Assembly: GCA_013396915.1 (NCBI GenBank)
Contig: VWZL01000320.1
Location: 641,048-705,047, forward strand
Source of the DNA: Stercorarius parasiticus
Taxonomy: Eukaryota > Chordata > Aves > Charadriiformes > Stercorariidae
DNA: 64,000 bases
Direction of reading: 5' to 3'
Shown here: one piece after another, positions 38,604 through 52,070 of the stretch
Numbering within the stretch: position 1 is the stretch's first letter
How the letters are laid out: every line of letters begins with the position of its first letter
Notes under the pieces: model-generated
Told to the model about the DNA's origin: nothing
The model's database searches: none
The model's input: the letters and a program-made list of their open reading frames with translations, nothing else
Translations under genes and position numbers: made by a program

Positions 38604-38929
38604 CGTAAGGGTTTAGAAAGTGTGATTAAAGAGAGCTTCACTGTACTTCTACTGTAGTCACTGGGGTATGAGTCAAAAAAAATGTCCAAGTTTTAGTTCA
38701 AGCAAGAATGTTAACCAGAAACCTTGAGGTCTCTGTTGAGCAGGTTGGAGATTCAGTACCTTCCTTCTGACCTTTCAGGCTGTGAGACTTGGCTGTGCTT
38801 CACATGACCTTGGACCAAATTTGAAGCGTAGCAGTTCATACTTCTGCAAGGAAATCATGAAATTGACTCATCTAATACAGGTTTTCTCAAAAGTGAGAAA
38901 ACAATAAAAGCTTCCCCCCACCCCCACCC
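38604..38929. other. Unique sequence to right of duplicate copy 2
   Basis: These 326 bp of non-coding DNA have no counterpart at copy 1 and end in a C-rich run (CCCCCCACCCCCACCC) directly before the N at 38930. The C-run is a plausible reason for the assembly break. Confidence 0.75.
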
Positions 38930-38930
38930 N
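38930..38930. other. Single-N contig join
   Basis: A lone N follows a C-rich run and directly precedes the second copy of the 148-bp block. Confidence 0.85.
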
Positions 38931-39078
38931 ACTGAGCGCAATTTTACTTGAAAAAATTAGTCATGGGTCAGCTGTTTAATGATCCTGCTCAAAAGAGCCA
39001 AACTAAATCCCAAATTCTGCTTTGAATGTTGAAGAAAAAGAGTGAATTCAACTCAGCCTACCAGTGACTGAGTTTTAT
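38931..39078 (+). repeat. Duplicated 148-bp block, copy 2
   Basis: It matches 36866-37013 with one mismatch and continues without a break into unique sequence on the right. Confidence 0.95.
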
Positions 39079-40547
39079 GTGCAAAGCAAAGAAAAAAAAA
39101 CCACAACCAAACTTACAGTTTTCAGGGAAAGTTGATACGTATTAGCCAAATATGTTATTAGCCATTCACATTTAAGGGAGGCAACTCCTTTAGGTCATGA
39201 GGTACCTAAAAGTCAGAAGGGATTTCCATCTCTGAATGCTTGTATCATATAGGTGCATTTGCATTTAGGACTTAACTCCTCAAGAGGCAAAGAGAGGATT
39301 TCAGATGCATGACTCACCTTAATGTTTCTTATTTAAATATCCCATTGCTCAGTGGGCTGGCTATTGTACCCTGTTTTATTTACTAGCAGAGACATCACCA
39401 TAGTGTCTGGTGCCTATAAGTCTGGACGGAGTGGCAAATTTAAGCTGGAGCTCCTGATGTTGTCAGCATGAAAAGGCTGCCAACACAGGCATTGCATATC
39501 AAAGACAGGATTAGCTGCAATTTAAAAAAAAAATCAACAAAAACCCTACAACTTTTAATCCTTTAAAGGATGGCTGTATCATTTCACCCAGTGCAGACTG
39601 CACATATCTATTGTTCAGAGGATATTATGTAAACTGACAAAGTCCCTGTAACACCAGGGATATTTAAATGTGTAAACAGAAATAATTCTATATTTAAACA
39701 TTATAGTTCTTCTGGTTGTTAAACTATCATTAGAACAGGATGGAAGCTGGTTTACAAGCTCCACTGTTGTATTTCTACACTGTGGGTGGTAGAAGCCAAG
39801 CCATTTTAAGACAATAAAATTTCTTTGTCAAATATACTGTAGATGACTGTTTATACATAGCAAGATTTGCCTCTCACCTTCTGAACCTTCAGGATAGAGC
39901 GTGGATGAAATGGATATGTTGGTTTTAGTTGTTGCAGCAGCCTGGAAAGTCAGGATTTGAATCTGCTGACATGGCTGTGGTTATTTGCCAGTTCTTCCCC
40001 TCTTTTGGAGAATTAGCCCTACTTCCTTCCTGACTATATAAGACATGCTGAAAGATGCCTTCTTTAATACTACAGAGTGTGAAAATGAAAAGCTGGAGCT
40101 CTGCATGGACATACAGGTGCTCTTTTGTCTAAAAAATAATATCTGTTTTTGAGAAAACAATTTTTTCCTATATAAAAGATGATAGAGACCTACTGAAAAT
40201 AGTGTGATGACAGTATTTAGCATGTTTCTGTGGTCCCAAAAATAAATGTGATTTTTACCACATAATTTACACTTTAATTGAAAGCAAAATTGATCAATAT
40301 GTACTGGCAAAATCTAATCCAATACTAATAAAAGATACTAAGTTTAAAATCCAACAAAATTTCAATAGTCATCTATCAATGCTTAGATAGTAGGCTGAGG
40401 CCCTTGAAGAACTGGGGTCCCAAATCCACAGAAGGATTCAATTATCTTATTGTCATTTAAAACAGTGTGCTTTTTAATAGGAATCAAACAAGAACCCTTG
40501 TGGATTTGGGCCAAACTGCCTTCACAGTTATTTGCAGCAGTTGAATC
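39079..40547. other. Unique non-coding DNA
   Basis: There are no recognisable genes or repeats. The longest frame is 109 codons (39981-40310, minus), with no known domain. Confidence 0.6.
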
Positions 40548-40790
40548 CAGTACCTGAAGGAGGCCTATAAGAAAGCTGGGGAGGGGCTGTTTGCAAAGGC
40601 ATGTAGCGATAGGACGAGGGGTAATGGTTTTAAACTAGAGCAGGTTAGGTTTAGATTAGGTATCAGGAAGAAGTTCTTTACAACGAGGATGGTGAAACAC
40701 TGGAACACGTTGCCCAGAGAGGTGATAGAGGCCCAATCCCTGGAGACTTTCAAGGCCAGGCTTGATGAGGCTCTGAGCAACCTGATCTAG
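40548..40790 (+). pseudogene. CR1 ORF2 C-terminal fragment, frame still open
   Basis: 80 codons followed by TAG (40788-40790) read without interruption from QYLKEAYKKAGEG through RTRGNGF, FRLGIRKKFF and HWNTLP to the stop. These are conserved parts of the CR1 ORF2 C-terminus, downstream of the reverse transcriptase. The fragment lacks endonuclease and polymerase domains and cannot mobilise. The open frame points to a younger insertion than the 14-kb copy, or to chance survival over a short length. Confidence 0.85.
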
Positions 40791-40878
40791 TTAAAGATGT
40801 CCCTGCTTAATGCAGGGGGGTTGGATTAGATGACCTTTAAAGGTCCCTTCCAACGCAACACATTCTGATTCTATGAAT
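40548..40878 (+). mobile_element. CR1 LINE 3' end (third subfamily)
   Basis: It is a heavily 5'-truncated CR1 that starts at about 40548 inside the ORF2 C-terminus. It includes the stop and an 88-bp 3' UTR (GGGGGGTTGGATTAGATGACC, then TCCCTTCCAACGCAAC) and ends in the CATTCTGATTCTATGAATC tail. The tail is slightly altered. Short truncated copies of this kind are typical of CR1 in birds. Confidence 0.93.
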
Positions 40879-43230
40879 CTCAAATTCAGAGATGTGCCAC
40901 CTTGCTGGTGCAATCCTTGCAGAGTTGCCTTTTGAGAACTGTTCAGGAAAAGAGAAAAATCAGCAAAAATCCAGCTCTGATGTGCCCACAGCAACGCAAT
41001 GCACATGCCTTGATTCCTTCCCCCTTCATCAAGCAGGCTAGCAGGATATAGGAAATAGGAGCAGAGAAATTTCTCTTGAGGGAAGGGAATTGCAATTAAG
41101 TTTTGAAAGTGCAGGCCAGGATGTTTATTTATTATGTTATCAACCCACCACTTTACTCTGTAATTGTCTGGTGTTTAGTGTCCTTATCCAGCACAGAGAC
41201 AACAAATTGATGCCCTCCTGACCAAATTCTCGGAAAATGTGCTGACGTTTAAGGGCTGTTGTGAATGAGAACATTCTGCTGTGCTGGGTGGAGCACTCTG
41301 CAGGAAGGACTATGGGATTTGTGATGTCAGGAGAACAGCTAAGAAGTCACGGACGTGGGAAAAAGCAGTCCTGGACACCTGCCTCTGCTCACAGATTTAT
41401 CTCTGTTCCTTTCCTTCCCCCCCTTCTCTCTGATAACTGCGTAATGTAATATAGCAGCAATAATTAATTATAAAGCATTTGAGGACACTGCGGTATTTCT
41501 GGGTCTAGTTGCTGGATACATTGGAGAAACATGGAAATTCTCTTTTTGAAGATATTTATTAATGAAAAACAAGGAATAAATTTTTCTTTAAGGAATGTTT
41601 TGGGAAAACACATACTAGAACATGTATTTTTCTTACAGGCATAATTCTGCTTCCCTGACATGAACAGTATTATTCAAACAGGGCACTGTTTAAAATAGAA
41701 TTTACAGTACATTTGAATTCATTTCAGTGCTTCTTTTTTTTTGATAGCTTTAAATATACTGCTGGCATAACTCTGATTTAGACTTTAGCCTAACAAATTA
41801 AATACTTGTGAGGCTTCTGGATTTCTGTGATCTATTCAAGTCTACTTATAAAAGGCAAATATCCATTACACTGCTGTATCTAAGGTAACAGAAATACCAC
41901 CATTAAAAAAAAAAAAAAAAGAAAGAGCTAGGGTTTGGAGAAAGTACATCAGCTCCTTTCCTAATACATATTCTGGAAGACGCACATAATCACTGAATAA
42001 AAACACGCTGTTGTTCATGCAAATAATCCGTATCTATTGTTGTTGGAGTCTTTTGATAATACCTGATTTTTTCTGAAAAATCAACACATTTCTCACATGA
42101 ATTATGAAATCAGCCATGGCAAGTTTGCTTACTGCAGTGAAATATGAATTCAAGTATCTGTGAATTGATGCATACAATTAAATGAAACTTTTTATCTATT
42201 TTTCAGCTTTGTCATGATGTATTTTCAATTGCATCAAATTAATGATCTGATCATTTGTCAACAATTCATTATTGCAACTTGTAATTATTGAATTCGTTAT
42301 CTCATAAAGTTCAGCACATGTAAGATCAGATTCCTCTCATTTTAAGACTGCGTTGTTAAATTTTTTAAACACATTTGAAAGAAAATTAAATCATATTCAA
42401 TCATTGGAAGATCCTCTTTAACATTCCCATTTTACGTTTCTAAAATAATTTATAAATTCCATCTAGTCAGTCTTCATCTAATGTACAACAGCAGCTTTTA
42501 GTTGCTGAAAACATTACCAGCAAGTTTTCAGTTACTAGGTATGGAGATGTCTATTTAGATATGGGAAAGTCCTCAACATTTCCACTCATTTGAAACTGGT
42601 TTTGGTCTGTGATTTTATTTGGTTGGGTTTGGGTTTTTTGAGGGGGGAGAGGGGCCTTCTGAGTGTTTTTATAAAATGAAGAGTAGGAATGAAGACATGG
42701 TTATCAAATGTTGACCTATCAATCAATCTGATCAATCTTGGCATAATTTGTTGACTATGCAGTGGACAAACTGGTCAATTAGCTGGAAGAAAAAAATTAT
42801 TTGCACTGTTCCATTAATTTGTGCTAAATTTAACACATTCCAAAGCTAACATCAGCATTATTGGATCCAAATTAGTCAACGCTATAAAGATTTTAAAGGT
42901 CATGTAAAGGCATTTGATTGTAGATTATTTGATTTTGCTTCTTTGAATCCAAGGTAGTCACTCAAGGTTTAGACTAGATATAAAGGCTGAGGTACCAGGC
43001 CGCTGTTTTTCTGGCATGCAAAGAAGATAAGGTGAAATACTTATGGCTCTTTCAGGGTTAGCAAGGAGAATGTCTGAGGTGAACTGGTAGCTGAACAGGC
43101 TTCCTGGCTTGAAATTTCTGAAGTCCACCTATGCTTCATTTTAAGAGACTAGAATCAGTTTTGAATACAGGCAATGATCATCATGCTTCTGGTTGGAGCA
43201 TATTTGCCAGTCTGGCAGGATGTATCTGGT
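40879..43230. other. Unique non-coding DNA, possible conserved element
   Basis: No gene is recognised. A 17-A run lies near 41905. The segment 42001-42330 is rich in octamer, SOX and homeodomain cores and is listed separately. Confidence 0.6.
42001..42330. promoter_or_regulatory. Candidate enhancer rich in POU/SOX/homeodomain cores
   Basis: A perfect octamer ATGCAAAT lies at 42017-42024, a SOX-type ATTGTT at 42035-42040, and repeated TAAT/ATTA cores at 42175-42182, 42237-42246 and 42281-42290, together with CAATTG-like sites. AT-rich DNA gives such motifs by chance, so the call depends on conservation that I cannot test. There is no transcript evidence. Confidence 0.25.
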
Positions 43231-43990
43231 GTCCATGCCCAGGCATTGGCAGTGAGGGGTTGCAGGGTGGCCCCTCTGAGGAGAGGTCAGGGCTGCCCCA
43301 TGCCAGACACAGCCAGTTCCAGCCATACCCAACAGACCCACCAGGGCATAGCTCAGCCCATCAGCCAAGTGAGTGGCACCTCTGAAAACATATTTAAGAA
43401 AGGGCAAAAAATGCCACACAAGCTGAGGAGGAGGAAGCGAGAAGAGTAAGAAACAGCAAAGGGAACACCAAGGTCAGAGGAGGAGGGGAAGAGTTGCTCC
43501 ATGGCACCAGTGCAGGTGTCCACCATGGCCCATGGAGGACTGCACACCACAGCAGCTGAATATTTCCCGAAGGACTGCAGCCTATGGGTAAGCAGAGGAA
43601 AAGTGTGAAGAGGAAGGAGAGGCAGACAGAAACCATTATGTACTGACCATAACCCCCTGTTCCTCATTACCCGATGCTGCTTGGAGGTGGGTAGAAGAGA
43701 CGGGAATGATGGAGTGAAGCTGAACCTGGGGAAGGGGGCAGGAAGAGTGTTGGTTTAATGTTTGGCTTTTCATTACCCAAGTCTATTTTAATCGGTAATA
43801 AAGTTAATTTTCCCCAAATCAAATTTGTTTTGGCCATGGTAGTAACTGGTAAGCCATCTTCCCATCCTCATCTCGCCCCATGGGCTTTTTCTTTCCTGTT
43901 CTTCCTGTTTTCTGCCCCCTCCTGCTGAGGGGCAAAGGGAGTGAGCAGCTCGGTGGGAGTTTGGCTGTTAGCTAAAGCTAACCTACCACA
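43230..43990 (+). mobile_element. Solo LTR, avian ERVL-like
   Basis: The layout is that of an LTR. A TATTTAAG TATA-like box lies at 43391-43398, followed by a purine-rich transcribed leader with the CCCATGGAGGAC / AAGGACTGCAGCC style repeats seen in bird ERVL LTRs. A TACTGACCATAACCCCC stretch follows, then an AATAAA signal at 43797-43802 in GGTAATAAAGTTAATTTTCCCC, and a 3' terminus CTAACCTACCACA at about 43978-43990. The 3' end is well supported; the 5' end is approximate because I could not find a clear TG start or target duplication. No internal viral genes flank it, so it is a solo LTR. Confidence 0.7.
43797..43802 (+). terminator. LTR poly(A) signal AATAAA
   Basis: A canonical AATAAA lies within the ERVL-like LTR, about 400 bp after its TATA-like box, at the place expected for the end of the R region. 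Confidence 0.6.
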
Positions 43991-46900
43991 TACAGAAACA
44001 GAGACGACTCACTTATATGTGTAGTCAGCAACAGAGAGATGAAAATGGCAGTCTGACGTAACAGAAAGATGCTGTGGACTTGGAGGGAGCGTGAGATGTG
44101 GAAGATATCAGACAAAAAAAGGTTTTGCTCCTACAAACATGCATTTATTTAAGATTTCAGTCCTTATCACCAGAACACAAATTTGTCAAAGTTTGGAGCA
44201 CACTAATAAACAGAACTCCAGAGACTTCAATGGTTGCTTTAGCAACCTGAGAAAATCACTTGATTCTTCTTTCAAACAGAGTTTGCTAACAGTAGTCAGA
44301 CTGCTTTAGACCAATGCTTAAAAATGCTTACAAAACCAAGTCAAGGTTTCATACATGGAAGTGTAGCAATATTATAAGTTAAATATATGTTGTTATTCTT
44401 CTGCTTCCCCTGTAAGACTTTGTCTGTTTAGTCTATTTAGCTTATATGCCCTTGAGGAGGAGTTGTCTGTATATGGTGTTTAGAAGAATGATATTTAATC
44501 CAACTGTATTACCATGCATAGTTTTAACTATAGGAATGGTCTCAGAGAGGCCATTTGCAAATCCATTTGCAGAATGCTAAGCATGAACAGAAACGTTTAT
44601 GGAACTTGAGCCTCCAAATGCCTGAAAAGGCAATGTAAAATGAGCAAAATGTGGAAGGGCTGTACTGAAGTTAGCTGGGATGTGGTTCTCTGTTCAAGCA
44701 AGGATGAAAACACTTTTTATAATGAAAAAACCCAAACAGGTCTGCCTTGAATTGCTAGTGATATGAATGCTTACTAAGTCAGAGGTTCAGGGTTCTACGG
44801 AATCATATGAAGGTTTTTGAACCTGTTTGTTTTTCACGGTATTCAAGCACATAACTAGGGGCTGTTGAGCACCACTATCAATATGCAGTTTAAGGCAAAT
44901 ACCATTAGGATCTAAACACAAGACTTTTCAACTAACACAGGCTGAGACAACTTTGAAAATGGAGTTTGCATAGGGTGGATCACCATTTTTTACTTTATTT
45001 TCATATACAGTCACTGGTTAGTCATAGAAACTTAGCTCAATGTTATTTTCCATATGCTTATGTTTAACTCAGCTGTTATACTCAAAAAGTTTTGCTGCTG
45101 AAACAAAGGTGATTCTGAAACACAGCTTTTACAAGGAAGTTGTTCTGTCTTTGATTTCTGACAGTTGGCTATACATAGATGTATAACAGAAATCATTCAT
45201 TTTAGGAAAGAGTTCCTTATAATTTTGGGAAGATAAGCTTCCATTTAAGTCAGAATTATGATCTTGTGCATTTTCTCATTTCCTTGAATAAAATCCCTTG
45301 ATAAGCCTTTATCAGGAGAGGTGTTGCTGATTTGGTTGTGAGCTGGGCAGAAGGCACTGCAAACCATGAGTGATTAGAGCAGGAGGTGAGAAGTGTGGCA
45401 CTGCTGGTAACGCAGCGCTTGCGTGTAGCGATTGTTCGGTGTCTGTCAGAGGTGAAAACAAATGCTGTGCTGAGAAATATAAACCAGATTTCCTTTTGTT
45501 GGCCTGAGGATAGGAAGTGGAGAGGAGAGGAGAGCGGGGCAATACTGTAAATTGAGGCTGAAGTGCATTTTCCACAATAAGACTACTCTATGAGCTAGTA
45601 CAAGCTCCCTGAGGGTGAAATTCACTCTTCCGTACTGGGATAACACATGACTGGGGTTGAATTTAAAATATCTTTTGAAGACTTTAGGGCAGTTACAGCT
45701 CTGTTCATATAATCCACTGGCTAGTAGCCCTTGCTTCCCTCTCTGTGCCTGAGTTACAGTGCTGAATCCCCATGTGTTTGATGGCCACCAGTCAAGGTAG
45801 CAGATTCAACGCATTAAGAACTAGAAAAAAACATGCTCTGTAGCTTGAGTCAAATGCTGAATATTTGTTGAGATGTTACAAATCCATATTCTTTGTACAT
45901 AGTGAAGTAGAGCTGGCGCAGAGCTTGTTTTCTCGGCAAGCTATATTAGCATTTTCAAAGACTGAAAAATTAATGGAAAAAGCACAACTAGAAAACCTAG
46001 TAATACAAAAGCAGAGCAAGAGGCAGAAGTGAAAGAAACTTTTATCATTCCTTAATGTAATGCATTGAACTCTGTCTCTTGCAATAGAAAACCCCCACTA
46101 GAACCGGTTGTGTGGGCTCAGTGTGACAGACAGAAGAATTTGGTCCAATAGTTATTTTTTGTGTCTACAGTGAGCCATTAGAAAGACATTTTCCCTTTTT
46201 TAAAAAAATCATTTTAAAGATTGCTTTAATAGTGAACTTTATGTATACTTTCCCAACATTGCTGTGTTAAAACAAATTGTGTAGTAAGGACAGTTTCTGT
46301 GGCCACTTCTGAGTAAGCATAGCAATTTTACTTAGTGTTTACAAAGCCTCCACGGGCTTGATTCTGAAAGCATAAATGACAATTCTTAACAGCACTATAG
46401 ATTTCAATGAGGATATATTAATCAACTTGAATAAGAAGACTTGGTTTAAGACTTGGTTTTCCTTCCACTGCTTCCCTAGCAGTTATAATTCATAACCTAT
46501 TCTCCCTGTGAAAGGCTAATGGATGTTTTAAATTCCTTTAACACCAAACCCACAATTTAAAGAATAAATGCTAGTGGGTGGAATGATTCTTAATGCTTCC
46601 TTCCTCCTCCCAAGGTGTTAACATACCTTTACGTAGACGGTCACCTAATGTCTTTATTTCTTGGTTTTCTTGTTTTATCTCTTCCTCCTCAGTTGTGTAG
46701 CCTGCCATCCTCTTGGCATTTCTCTTAAATTTATTATGTAATTGAAGGGAAGGTCTCCTGCTTTATAGCTCCTGTCTGCCCTCCCCTTATTTTTTTCCAA
46801 AGACAGCTCAATTCCAGAATGCAGGTGTGTGGTTATTATTTGCCTTATCTCCATTTTCACAGTAAGATTAATGAGAAAGCCACTTACTGAGGTTTTCCAG

Positions 46901-49900
46901 GTAGGAAAGTAGTTACTAAAAGGGAATGACAAATATTTTAAATTCATTGCCTTATTATTTAATGTCACAATACCATTCAACTGTGTCAGCTGACATCAAG
47001 ACATTATTGTTCTAGAAGATGTATGTCTGCTTCAGTGATGTGAAAGTATCTTTTGTCAGAGTGAATCACCTCTGTTTTAAACTAAACTGTACAAGGTCTT
47101 TCTACTCTGATACAAATGAAGGTGTTGCTAAAGAATAATGTCAACTGATTTGTATTACTGCTTTATTTCTCATCCCACAGACATTTTTTCTGTACATATA
47201 CTCTATTGTTCTGATCTGTGTTTTAGTGGTTTCATATGTATTCTGGATTTAAAAAAAAAAAAAAAGGCAAAAAAATGGTTATATAAACCACACCAAATCA
47301 AGATAGTTCTCCCCTGAAGAGGCTAAACATGTTATAGGATCAGGTTCTTTGTTTTCTTCCAGTCAAAGGTTCAGGCTTGTTTCCCTTCCCTCCTCCCCTG
47401 CACCTCCCCCAGCCCCCTTTTTTTTTAAATATAGTGATTAATCTTCGAGTAGAGATATCCAGATAGTACATTCAGACAACTAAATCTATGAACCTGCAGA
47501 GCACCCTTACGGTAAATGTAAAGTAGATTCATCCATCAGAGGTAGATCCAGCCTAAAGGAAGCTGGGTATGTCACTTCCTGCAGAAGTGATCTAACCTTG
47601 TCTTGTTAAGAAGGGAGACAAAATTATCGTTACCTTTTTCTCTGTGTCTGGTTGTGAGAGAAATTAAGTTGCTGCTGTACTTTTCTTTGAGCTCGGCGCT
47701 GTTGATGCAGAATGGATTTACTTTGTGCACAGTTATTTGTTTGAACAGCTTGGGAAATACATTTGTAAGGTCGAGTATCTGAGCAGTTACACAGAATTTT
47801 CTGTTCCGCTGCAGTGCACTTCAATAAGTTAAGTTGTTCTGGGGAAGGAAAGAGGTCTTTTTCTCAAATGATTTAAATATAATATTTTCCCAAGACACTT
47901 TACATCTTTGAAGGCATAAGCTGTGTCCACTCTTCTCAGTAGCCTGGTGATCACTTAAATGACAACGTGAAGCTTCTTACTCCTGACATTCAGCTAATGA
48001 GTATCCCCAACTTAGTGAAGTTCCCATAACTTCTGCAGTGCCACTGGGAGTTTTCTATGACAGAATTCTGAAATGTTTTTGCATGTGTGTGGCGGTGTTT
48101 CAGAAATCTAATTTAATATCACAACCACCAACAACCACCTAAGTTCTAGAGTACATTTTTTATTTCTTTAAATTTAAAAATGACGAGTGTGCTGTTACTA
48201 TAGAATGCTGTAGAATTTCTAGTGCACTGGAGTCTGCATAAATGAAGTTAAACTTTCTGTTTAATGTCTTGTTCATAGGTGCCTACTAATTTGTCTTTTT
48301 CTTCGTACTTTAACTCATAATTTATCCAGAATACTTGTAATACTAATCCCATATACTTAGAGGTTTTTCTGTATAAGAAGAATGATTTTCAAAAACAGAT
48401 GGCTTGGGACTACTAAAAGAATGCAAAGAAACCTAATTTACCATGTATTTATTTCATATTTTCTGAAAAATGCATGTGCTTTAACTTGGATATCAAAGTT
48501 CCCAGAATTTTCTGAGGAAATTTTCAAATTTGTTCTGATTCTGTTTCATGTTAAAAACATATAAGTTATGCACTTGCAATACCTGGGATATTTTCATTCT
48601 ATTTCCTTTTACTACCTCCTTTTAAACAGTAATTGGAACTTTTGAAAGGTTAACAATAGTAGACACTAGAAACTGTTTTAGGGATTAAAATATCAATTAG
48701 AGATGGATATGTAATAATTGGAAACAGCTTCTCAGGTGGTGAATGAATCCTGTTTCTCCTTTGCATCCCTTAAGGATTTGCTGGCAAACTTATCTCTGAC
48801 TAATGTAGCCTTTTCCTAATGTGTATTTTATGGTCTAGGCGAGCCATCATGGTAATTAGCTTACAATTTAAGGCTGAAAGAAGAATATTGTTTTTGTGAG
48901 GAGCTCAAGAACCAAAATAATTGGATTAAAAACAAGATGATTTTCAAACACTGAGTTATGCTAAATACTGTGCTGTGAGAATGATACAGGACTCATTCTA
49001 ACTACCCAGAGAGAATTAAAACTGAGAACCTTACTCTCTGTGATGTTGATTATTTGGAGCTGGGGAATCCAGTTGAAAGGATATAGCTGCAATTTAATGC
49101 GATTAGGCTGCCATATCAAGTCATTGGATAATTGTAGACCTTGCAAGACATTGCTCTTACGGTGTTGATATGCACTGGCCTCTGGGAGCACTGATTGAAG
49201 AGGGATGATGAGAGTAAAATAGATTCAGATAAAATTAGAGACAACTGGGGCAAATAGATACGGATTTTCTCATTTTAACACAAAAGAAACCTAGCTTAGG
49301 TGAAATGGAATCTGGCTGTAATATGCTGAAAAGCTACTTATCACAAGTCCCTCTGGTATATGCAACAAACATATGGAATAAGGTTGAGGCTTAACCAGTC
49401 TACTCAAGTTCATATGACAGATTCATTATTTTCTGCAGTAAAGAAAGAGAATGTCAAGATCAAAAGCTCAGTTCTGATTAGCTGGCAAATGTGCAGTATT
49501 GTAGTACAGAGCATGCATTCATGTATAACTACTTTGCCGTATTCGGAAATCAATTTGTTTCATTCCTGTTGAGGAAGTACTATAGTATCATTTCACAAGA
49601 ATGAAAGGCCTCAGTTAATTGCCGGTCATACGATTCTGAACTCTTGTTCATCACCCAAACCTCCCACAAAGCATATGTCGACTGCACTGCTGCAATTCTG
49701 TTTTATTCAGAGACTACAGGAATTTTGATTCACAGATACTAGCTCCATGCATACCATTTATCTAGGGATGGAACAATCCAAAGTTCATCAAAATAGATGA
49801 TTACTTTTCTTATTGACAGTTTTGATAGTGTCAATCCAAGCCATTGATATTGCTACATATGCACAGCGCTAGTTGAGTGAATGGAACCTGTGCTTTTGAA

Positions 49901-51971
49901 GTGAAAGCAAATTTAATTTGGGTTGTTATTTATAATTGAAACTTTAGTTATTTATGCAACACTGTGAAAAGCAATATTATACAGTCCAAGGGATTTAACT
50001 TGCCTAAGTGTTATTAAGGATCTGCGTCCAAGTCATTAACGTGTTTTATTTATGTCACACATTGAGAATCACCTACAGTCAATTAATGGTGACGAATCTA
50101 GATTAATGATATCTTACAAACTGCTCAAGAACAAAATTACATTCTTATGATAATTAGAAACTGTATCTTGATACTTTTACCTTTTCCAGATCATTGCATC
50201 TGAGAGAATAGATTCTACTAAGAAAATTGTAAAGTGTAAATAGACCCCTACAGCCACCTGAATTAAACACTTGTTTAATTCAAACTAGTAGTGATTGGAA
50301 GTTTCATTTTATTATTTCACCTCAGAATAAAAGTCAAGATTTTATTCTTATTTGCATTTAGACATGGTGCCTCCTGTCATTTGCACTGCAGTAAAGGTTA
50401 TATTAGTTGACAATGAGGTATATTGTATTAAATTTTCTAATATGAAAATATTCCTCCTAAGGAGGACACTTTGTATGCAAGAGCTGTAGAAAATTCTTAT
50501 TTTAAGTTGATGTTGATCTAGTTGTTCAGACAGTAAAAATGGGAAATTCAGCCTATTGCAGCTGACTGTATAGCAAGATAGTATTTTGTATGTTTTATTC
50601 TTTACAGGCATGAACGCACAAACATATTCATTCACCCAGAAACTTCTAAATAATAAAAATTTAAATAAATAAATAAATAAATAAAGTTGTTATGCCTGGA
50701 ACTGCTACTTTCTAAAAGTTGCCAGCCCTGGCTAGTGGTGATGGATTTCTGTCAGAGCATGCATCAACAGCCTGTACAAAACCAGGAGATTCTACACCTG
50801 CCAGTTAACTGCAGTTCACTGTCTTATCAGAAACAGTCTCAACTAAAATAATCAAAACTTAGCCCTATGAACCATACTCTAAATTGCTGATGATCACAAG
50901 CTGGGAGACTAAAAAGGGAAGGGCCATTCAATAGTTTCCATATTTTTCTATGAACTTTCTGTATTTCTTAGATGGACATAGGATGACCATTTAGTCACTG
51001 ATTAGAACTCTTAATTGGTTTTAAACTTTTCAACTTCTTTAATTGATAGTAATCTTCTTTTGGGTTATCTTTCTACCCAACATCTTTTTTGGCTTTTATT
51101 GGATCCTAAATGTCAGGTTTGAATTCTTTGTTTTTTAAAAAAAATCTGCATGGAATTTCTCAGTCTGTTCAGAAATTCTTATTGTACACAAGTTCTTGAC
51201 TCATTCAAATTCTTGAGACTGACTGTAAATACAAGGCTTATGAATAGATTCATAATAAGATTTGGAGAACAGGATAAATATTTTGTTTCGTATTGAGCCT
51301 GTTCATAATTTATTCCATGGAAAACCTGTTTCTCCAAAAGACATTCATGAGAATTTACTTAGGACTAGAAAAATTGATATTTGTACACTGGGATTTCATT
51401 TTGTAAGGAATTTCATTGTCTCACTCTATACTATTCTGTGTGTTCAATGTTTTTTAAAATTTTTGGACATTGTTCCACCAATGTAGAACAGATGGTTAGT
51501 TTTACTTTTGCATCAATTGTTTTTTATGATATCACTTTTACACTTGAAACCCTTCATCACAGTACTCTGAAGCTGTCTCTATCTCAGCATATTAAATGTG
51601 AAGGGATCATTCTCTAGTCCTGAGTCCACCCATGCTATTAAAATATCTCATTATCTTAAGGTACTTGACTGTAAATTAACAACTAGGAATAATGCATTAC
51701 TTCGTTATCTTCTGAGCTCTGCCCAGGAAATATCTGGGACAATGCTAACTGGTCCATGTCAAAAGTTTTGAAAATTTAAAAGTATGAATGATGAAGTTTC
51801 TTGGTGCTTGGAAATGTTAGTACCATTTAATTTAGCAATATAGTTTTAGCCTCAGAGAGAGTAAGTGTACTACATTTCAGGGGTCTGCAAAAGGTGATTA
51901 GGAAAAACAAATTCTTAAATCCTTTGAGTAATTTACGTACATGAAAGTCCTAAGAGAAATGAGCTTACACT
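43991..51971. other. Unique non-coding DNA
   Basis: No gene is recognised in these 8 kb; frames reach at most 101 codons (46675-46980, minus). The stretch 45735-45775 contains CCTCTCTGTGCCTGAGTTAC, similar to the middle of MIR-type SINEs, but too little remains to call. A 15-A run lies near 47250 and a (TAAA)n tract at 50661. Confidence 0.6.
50661..50684 (+). repeat. (TAAA)n microsatellite
   Basis: Five to six tandem TAAA units are preceded by an AT-rich stretch. Confidence 0.85.
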
Positions 51972-52070
51972 TAGAATCATAGAATCATAGAATCTTCATG
52001 GTTGGAAAGGACCTTTGAGATCATCGAGTCCAATCACACACACACAAAAAACCCCCTACAATCTCTGTCA

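Noticed and set aside
45300..45790. Possible MIR-like pieces (GATTAGAGCAGG; CTCTCTGTGCCTGAGTTAC)
   Set aside because: The matches are short and separated, too weak to call an element.
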